From Isotricha intestinalis (taxonomy: Eukaryota; Ciliophora; Litostomatea; Vestibuliferida; Isotrichidae), in assembly GCA_023807065.1 (NCBI GenBank), contig JAJJLU010000534.1, positions 1 through 33,314 of the forward strand: a stretch of DNA of 33,314 nt, in the 5' to 3' direction. Below, in pieces: positions 10,601-19,600 of the stretch. Each line of letters opens with the position of its first letter. Positions within the stretch are counted from its first letter, which is position 1. Below the pieces are notes generated by a model, which was not told the DNA's origin, ran no database searches, and was given only the letters and a program-made list of their open reading frames with translations. A program made the translations under genes and the position numbers.

Positions 10601-13600
10601 CAAGGAGAAAGATATTATAATACATTTAATAATAATAATCAACCTTCTTCAAAAAGTGTTTATGAAATTTTATCTAATCAAGATATGGAAGATGAAAGTA
10701 TATTAACTATAAGAGGATTACTTTTAACTTATGGAAAATATAAAGTTAAATTTGGTATTAATGTAAATATGATTGATAAGAAAATAATTGATGTTTTAAA
10801 TAATAATTTATGTGTTTCATTCACTGGAAAAGTTATTATTGAAAATAAATCATTTAGTTCTTTATTAAAAGGAATTTTTGGTCAAAATGAAAATTGTCCT
10901 TATATTGAAATGCCTAAAAGTTTAAGTTATCCTGGATTTATTTCAAAGGATACTTTATTTTCAATGAATAATATGCAAAGATTTAAAATTAAAAGTGAAA
11001 AAATTTCTAGAAGTTTTGAAATTGAAGAAAAATCACTTTTTAAATTTTATATTCCTGACGAAGATGGTTTTGGAAGTCATAACAGAATTAATTTATTAAA
11101 GGAAAATAATAATCAAATTGAAATTATTTCTTCAAAAATTGGAAAACATCAAAATTACTTTGTTAATATATTAGAAAAAGGAAAATATTCAATTGAAGTT
11201 TTCTTTAATTTAAATGAATTTAAAAATTATGGTGATAATTCTGAATATGGTCATTTATGTTATTATTTTGATGTTTTAATTTCTATTATTCCAATTAATG
11301 AAATTTATAATATTAATGATTTAATTAATGAAGATAATTGCCAAGTTAAAAATTTAGATAATTTTTCTGAAATTAGAAAAGACAATAATGTTGATTATGA
11401 AAAAATTACTTTTTTAAATTCTTTGAATACTAATAAAATGAATACTAATGAAAAAGATTATAAATTAATTAAAGTTATGAAAATAATTCCGAATAAAGTT
11501 GGAAATACCAAATTTGAATTTGAAATGATTTATAATTCATATATAGATCCTTTATATACTTTTATTCCTTATAGAATATTAAATGGAAAAAGATATCAAA
11601 TTCAAAGTCAAATGATTAAAAATGAAAATTTCATTTGGTTTAATTTTAATATATTAAAAAATACAGAATATGAAATTGAATTTATTTCTAGAATTTACCC
11701 TAATTTTCCTATTTGTTCAACAACATCTATTTCATATAATTATTTTTCTATTGTTGATGAACAACAAGAAAATAAGAAAATAAATTGTGATTTTTCTGAT
11801 AAGCTACCAAATCATTTATTTATAACTAGAAATAATGAAGAAAATGATATATTAAAAAAATATGGAAAATTACAAGATAAAATAACAGGTGAAATGTATT
11901 TATATGGTAAATTTTTATTACCTAAAATAACTCAAAGTTTAAGAACTGAATTTATGATTATTCAAGATTCAATAATTTTTATTCAAGTAAATCCAAATTA
12001 TAAAGTTAATTCAAATAATATTTTTATTGAAATTTATTATAAAGATATGACTTATTTTAAATTTAGTCAAAGTGATTATAATGGTTTAATTATTGCACCG
12101 ATTTCAAATAAAGAAACTGTTGATTTATATGCTGATTTCGGTGATGAAAGTCCTGAGAATAAAAAAGATGATAAATATAAATTGAGTACTTTAAATTATT
12201 ATTTAGATATTATGTTTGATAAATCTTTAACTCAATGTGAATCTTTTAATTTATTCTTAAGTATAATACCTAAAAAAACATATAAAGATATATATGTTAA
12301 TTGTAGAGATAAAGATGAAGATTTATTTACTAAAAGTCCAATTCCAAATTATATAGAAGTAATTAAAACTAAATCTTATCAATATTCATCTTATGTTAAA
12401 GAAAGTAAAGGGTTTAATATTAATCCACAAACATTCAATTTATATAAGGAAATAAAATTAAATTTAAAACAAGCAACAAATGTTAATATTATATTAAAAT
12501 ATGTTCATTCAGATAATTTAATGGATATTTCCTTAAAAGATAATTTAAATTTATATATTATAGGAACAGAATCAATTGATCATAATCATCAAAATGGAAT
12601 TTGGATAAATAAAAAAATAAATGTAAATTTAAAAGAAGGTGAATATACTCTAAAATTAATATATCATAAAATATTTACAAATTATTTAGAAAGAATATTT
12701 TCAAAAGAAGAAATAAATAATATTTGTAATGGTTTTGATATAGATATGTCATTTACATTATTAAATTTAAGGAATTCTAGAATTGCAGATAATGATTATG
12801 ATAATAAAGATAGTGAGTTAAAAAAATTAGGAAAAGATGATTTAAATTCAAATAGTATTATAAGTTTAAATCCTTCAAATATGAATAATTTAAGATTAGG
12901 AAATAAATTAGATTTATATTTAAAATTTTCATTTGATTATATAAATTCCCAAAATCAATTATCTGAAATGGATCAAATGATATATTTAAAAGAATATGAT
13001 GAAACCGGATATTCATTCGGAGACAATATATATCCTTCATATATTAATGATTATAGATCAAATTCAATAACTTATACTTTTGATTTACATAAAGATAAAT
13101 TTTCTCCTTCAAAATGTTATAAATTATATTATGATCCTTCTAAAATAAATTATGAAAATCAATTAAATGATTTAATAATATCCCAAGAAAATCATATATA
13201 TTGCATAATGAAATGTACTTGTAATCCAAATTCATTATTTGTATGTTCTTTAAATGGAAAATGTAAATGTAAATTTCCATATAAAGGTTATTTATGTGAT
13301 GAATGTGAAGAAGGATTTACAAGAACAAATGATAATTTTTGTATTCCAAATTCATTAAATAATGCTAAATGTAATGATTATGAAACTTGTTCTGGAAATG
13401 GACATTGTATAATAGAAAATTCAATTTTTAATCCTTATGATATTAATATTAAAAATCCTTGTATTTGTAATGAAGGTTTTAAAACAAAAAATGGAATTCC
13501 TACAATTAATTTCTGTAATGCTTGTAATGATAATGAAAAATATTATCCTTATTGTTATGATGATAATATTGATTATAATAATAATAATAATGATGAAATT

Positions 13601-16600
13601 ATAAATTCAGTTAAATTTGGTTGGTCAACTTCATGTTTTGAATTTACAAGAGCTCCAATATTAAATGATAAATTATATAAATTACAAAAAAGTGATGGAA
13701 GTTTAATATATAATCAAATATTAAAAATTGATAAAGATATAGAATATACTGAATTAATTATTAGTGAAGATTCTATTATTAGAGTAATGTATATTTCTCA
13801 AGATGAAAATAAAGCTAAAATTGAATTATTTTATAATAAAAATGATAAAGCCTCTATTATTCAAACTGAAGGAAGTGAAAAAGTAGAAAATTTTATTATG
13901 AGATTAAAAATGAGAGATCAACCTTATATTCTAAAAATTAATCATATTACTATTGGTTATTCTTGTTATAGATATCAATTAAAAATAGAAATTGAACCTT
14001 TAATTACCATTAAATCTAATTTACAATGTGAAGGAAATGTTCTTTTCTTTTCTAATCAATTAAATTTATTCAATGATGAAATTAATTTAAAAGGAAATGA
14101 TGATTTTAAAAATTTCAATGAGAAAAAATATACAATAAGAGGAAGTGAAATATTATTAAAAGAAAATTTACAAAAGAAGATATTTTATAATATGAATAAA
14201 GTAGATAATAACAAATATAAAAATAAAGGGAAAATATCAACAGGTAAAATAAATGAGCCATTTGAATATAATATATTATTAAATGTAGAAAAAGAATTAA
14301 CATTTAATGTCTATTCTCATTATAAATTTATCTCAAATGATATATCATTTAAAATATCTGATTTTAAAGATAATTCAATAATAGGAAATGGAAATTGGAT
14401 GATAAATGAAATAAATGAAGAAGATGATTTTGATCTTCATTCTGGAATAAGTACATTATTATCACCGGGGAAATATATTTTAACAATAACTCAAAATATA
14501 TTATCTAATCAATTACTTCAATTATTATATACTACAAATAATACAAATATTATATCTGATATTTGTTTTACTTTTAGATTATATTTCCAAAGTATTATTG
14601 TTCAAAGAAGTTCTGATGGATGGCAATATAATAATTATGAAAATAAAATTACTATGATTGAACCACAAATGAAATCTTCTCAGAAAGTAAATCAAAAATT
14701 AACTTTAACTATATATTTCCAAATGGAAATAAATAAAATATTAGTATCAAATAATGAAATAAATAAAAATACTCTTCCTTTAAATCATTCATTTTATTTA
14801 GAAAATACAATAGATTCAAATAAAATAATATATCCATCAAATATAGCATTATTAAAGGAAAAAATGGTAGTAACATTTCCTCAAAATTCATTAGATTTTA
14901 ATATGTGTTACATATTAAAATTTAATTTAAAAAGATTTCAAACTTTATCAGATAAATTAATTCCAATATTATCAGATGAGCCAACAATACATAGATATTG
15001 TACAAAAACATGTGAATGTAATAAAAATATGAATACTGAATATTCTTGTGATCCTTTTGATATTAAAAAATGTATTTGTAAAAAACCTTATTCAGGTGAT
15101 CAATGTTATGATTGTATCGATGGTTACTTTATGTATAAAGGAAAATGTATTTCTAGTGAAAATTGTAATAAGAATTATTGTAATGAACATGGAAAATGTA
15201 ATAAAAATCCTTTTAGTAATTTTAATAAAGAAAATAATATTAAATGTTTATGTGATGATGAATTTATGGGTGAAAGATGTAATAAATGTAAAGATAATAA
15301 AATGAAATTCCCTAATTGTCAAAAAATTTCAAATGTAAGAAGACAAAAAAGAACTTCAATAAATATTAATAATAATAATTTAATAAGTAGATCTGATAAT
15401 GATTGTGAATTTCAATTTATTCCTAATTCTTTAGATAAAATGGGTTATTTAAATTTAGATGGTAATATTCATATTTCAGGGAAATATTCAATTAAAAATA
15501 TTCAAGGAAAAAATCATATTACTTCATTTACTTTAAAAACAATTTCTCATTATAAAATATATATAGAACAATCAAAAGATAATTTTAATGTTGTTATATA
15601 TTTATTAGATAAAGAAAATAATATTTTAGAAACTTCTAAAATTTTAAAAGGACCAAATGGTTATGAAACTGTTTCTTTAATTGATTTCATTGCTGATCAA
15701 GGAGAATATTATTTAGTTTTTGCTATTAAAGATTTAGTAAGTGGAGGAAATGTAAAAAGTGAAGATTTATATAATGATTTTACTGGAGATTCTTCTTGTC
15801 AAAATATATATTTAGAAATGCAAGTTAATGAAATTAATCGAGAAACTCAAAATACTAATTCTTTAATTAATAAATTTAAAGATAAATGTGATAATAATAA
15901 TAATGAAGATATTAATGATAAACCATTAATTCCAAATGATATGACTTATTATGATGAAAAATCTAATTTTTATATTGAAATTAATAAAGGTTTTAATAAG
16001 AATTATATTCATATTCGAAAAGATGAAAATGAATTATATTATTTCCATTATGAATATTTATATATTCCTGATATAATTAATGGAGAATTTAATCTTGAAT
16101 TAAATATTAATAGTAAATTTCTACATAGTCAAATTGGTGTTTTATTAGAAATTGTAGAAATAAATGAAGATTTACAAGAAAAATTTGATGAATTAAAAAG
16201 TCAAAAAACTTTATCATCAAAGAAAATAAATGAATTATTTACAAATACCCAACTTCAAAACCCAATATGTAAAATATATTGTTTTTCAGGAGTGAAAAAA
16301 TTTAATTCTTATTCTTTAAATAGAATATTACCTAGTGATACATTATATAGAATTTGGTTATATGACGTTAATCCTCAACCAATAATATTAGAAAATGCAA
16401 AATATTTATATTATAAAAAAAACCCTTGTTTAATATATCAAATAACTATGAGATTAACAAATCAAAATATAAAAAATAAAACAGAATTAATTCAAGATCC
16501 TTCAAATTCTCTTTGTCAAAATAATGAATTACCATTTGATTTAAATACAAAAGATTATTTAGGTGATATTTATTATTTAAAAAAATCTGGTTTTCATATT

Positions 16601-19600
16601 TTAGATTCTTTCAGAGTTGATAGAATTAAAAATAATATTCATTTTACTCAATTTAATATAACTGAAAGTTATTTATTTAGATTTTTAATGATCCCTGGAA
16701 GAGTAAAAGCAGATTTAACTTTATTAAAAATAACAAATGGAAAAAAAAGTATTGTAGCCAAATCTAATAATTTAAATAATGAATTAGCATTAGTTGCTGA
16801 AATTCCAAAAGGAAAATATATTATTTCATATAAATTTTATCCTCCTTCTTTTGGATTTACTAAATGTGAAAGCATTAAAATAGAATTTTCAATGATTAAT
16901 TTTGAAACGTTAAAATCTAATATTAAAAATATGGAATTCAAATATCAAAAAGTTGATTCTAATGGTTATCCTTTAAATATGAAAAAAATAAATTTTATGA
17001 ATCATTTAACCAAAACAATGGGTGATTTATATAATAAACCGTTAGATGAAATAACATATATAATAAAAACAGAAAATCCAATTAAAGTAGAAGAAAAAAA
17101 AAATCTGCAACCAATTAATCAATTAGTAACTTTTCAAAATTTAACTTTTGTAATAAATCAAAAAGATAATAAAAAATTAAAAATAATAGGTTATGTTCAA
17201 AGTGATTTTACATTTATTGATGCATCAATATATTTAATATATTATAAAACAGGAGATTCAAAAGGAGAAATAATTTATAGTCCAACACATCGAAAAAATT
17301 TTAATACTATAATCACACATAGATTACCTTATGGAAAATATACTTTATCAATAAAATATTATAAAAAAATCCATTTTATAAGTTCTAATCAATTAGATGA
17401 AACTATCAATAGTAAATATGCAGAAATTCATTTTGATATTCAATTTATAAATGTATCAAATGATTTATTAAAATTATTAACAAGTGAAGGTTATATTAAT
17501 TTATCTCCTTTTTCTTCAAATGCTAAATTATCTAATAATTATATTTGTAGAAAATTTGGAATTGCTGTTCCAAAAACTTTACATTCTCTTAGATATATAT
17601 TATTTAATCCTGAAACTCATATTATTGATGAATATATGATTCCAAATGGATGTTTAGGTGAAGATAGAATAAAGTTTAATTTAAATAATTTTGAAAAAGG
17701 AATTTTTAGAATTTATATTGAAAGTACTATTTCTAAAATCACCGTTTTTTTATATAAACAAAAAATTAATAGCAAAGAAAATTATAAATTAGTTACTTAT
17801 TCAAAAACTGATTTATATCATTTCGCTACATTAATGGATATTGTTGAAGATTCTTTTAATTATATGATTCTAATTAAATATGAAGGTTATGTTGATGTAA
17901 GAAGTTCAATCAGTCAAGAATTTACAAAAAATAAATGTAAAACTTTCAAAATGGAGATTTCAATCGAAAAAAATCAAAAATTCCAATGTTCAAATAATAA
18001 TAATAAATATATTGAATTAACAAATTTAAAACCAATACCTCAAATTCTTCCAGTAAAATATCAGAATAAAAATCAATTTTTCAAATATGATAGTTCTTTA
18101 CAATATAAAGGAGAAAATAAAGGAAGTGGTTATGTTTATATGTTAAGAAAAGATAATAATAATTCATATATTAAATACCAAAATTTTTTAGTTTATAAAC
18201 CAATAGATTTTAAATTTGAAATTATCAATGATTTTATCATGGCTCCAGTAATAATAATATTAAAAGATTCAAATTCAAATTCTACAATTTCATATAGTGA
18301 TTTATTTGATGGAAGAACTGTATTATTAGTGAAAAATTTGCCTAAAGGTTCTTATTCATTAGAATTATTTCTTCCAAAACAAAAAACTTCTTTTAAAGAA
18401 AACATTTGTACTCTATATGATATTAAAATTGAAGCTAAAAAATCAAGTAGTCATTATAGAATGAAAGAATTAATAAATAAAATTGAAATGGTAAATGATA
18501 ATTTAGATATTCCAGTTAGATTACCATATACTTTAAATGAACCTAAATATATGATTGCTTATGGAGAAAATGCTTATATTAATTATATTAATAATTATTA
18601 TATGAGATATAATTCTACTTATAAAAATGGTCCTAAAAGTTTATTTTTAATTAATACTATTCCTTTCACTTTAGATTATGAATCTGTTTGTGATTTTAAT
18701 ATTGATTTAGAAAGAAGTGATATTGATAATGTTCAAATTGCCATTGATCAAATTACTAATTTTTCCAATTTTCAAAGTAATTTATTAAAACCTGGAAATT
18801 ATAATTTAACTGTTAAATTAAATAGAACTATTAGTTCAGGAAGTTTGAAACCTTTTTATGATTATGAATTACTTAATAAAATTATTAGATTATATATTGG
18901 AATTTCACCTCTTTATAGAATTAATCAAGTATATAAATTCAATGATATTATTTCTTCTTATCATCAATGTGAAACTAATTATCTTCCTTCAACAATAAAA
19001 ACTGAAATTAATAGTAATGAATTTAGATATATTAATCCTAAATTTACTATTAGAAGAAGTGATATTAAATCTAAATTTATTTCTAATACTACTTTAATAT
19101 TAAATAATTCTGTTAGAAATAGAATAATTTGTGAAATTGGTGCTGATTATGTTTTTAATAAACCCATGTTAAATTTAATTGCTAGTAATAATAGAATTTA
19201 TTATATGAAAGTTACTGATAACGTTGGATTTCTTGATTTAATGCTACCAAAGGGAAATTATACTTTACAATTAGTTTTAGATGAAGATATTATTGTCAAT
19301 CAAAATCAATTATCTTGTTTAATAATGGATATAAATATTCATATAATTGAAATAGATAAAAGAGTCTCTTCAAAAGGAATAATTTTAGGAGAAGAAAAAA
19401 CCCAAAATTATTATAATACTAAAAAATGTGATGGTAATATTATTCCAATAAGTTTATCATTAAATAAAAATAAATATAAAAATGGACATTATTTACTTCA
19501 TTTACCAAATGCTTTATATTTTAAAAATACTCAAAAATCAAAGTACAAAAGAAATATAAATGAAATAGATATTAAAGTAGAATATAATAGTTTAATGTTA

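Noticed and set aside
15048..15305. Open frame overlapping EGF cluster 2 of the giant gene on the same strand
   Set aside because: It is a frame-shifted shadow. The Cys spacing of EGF domains is preserved only in the main frame.
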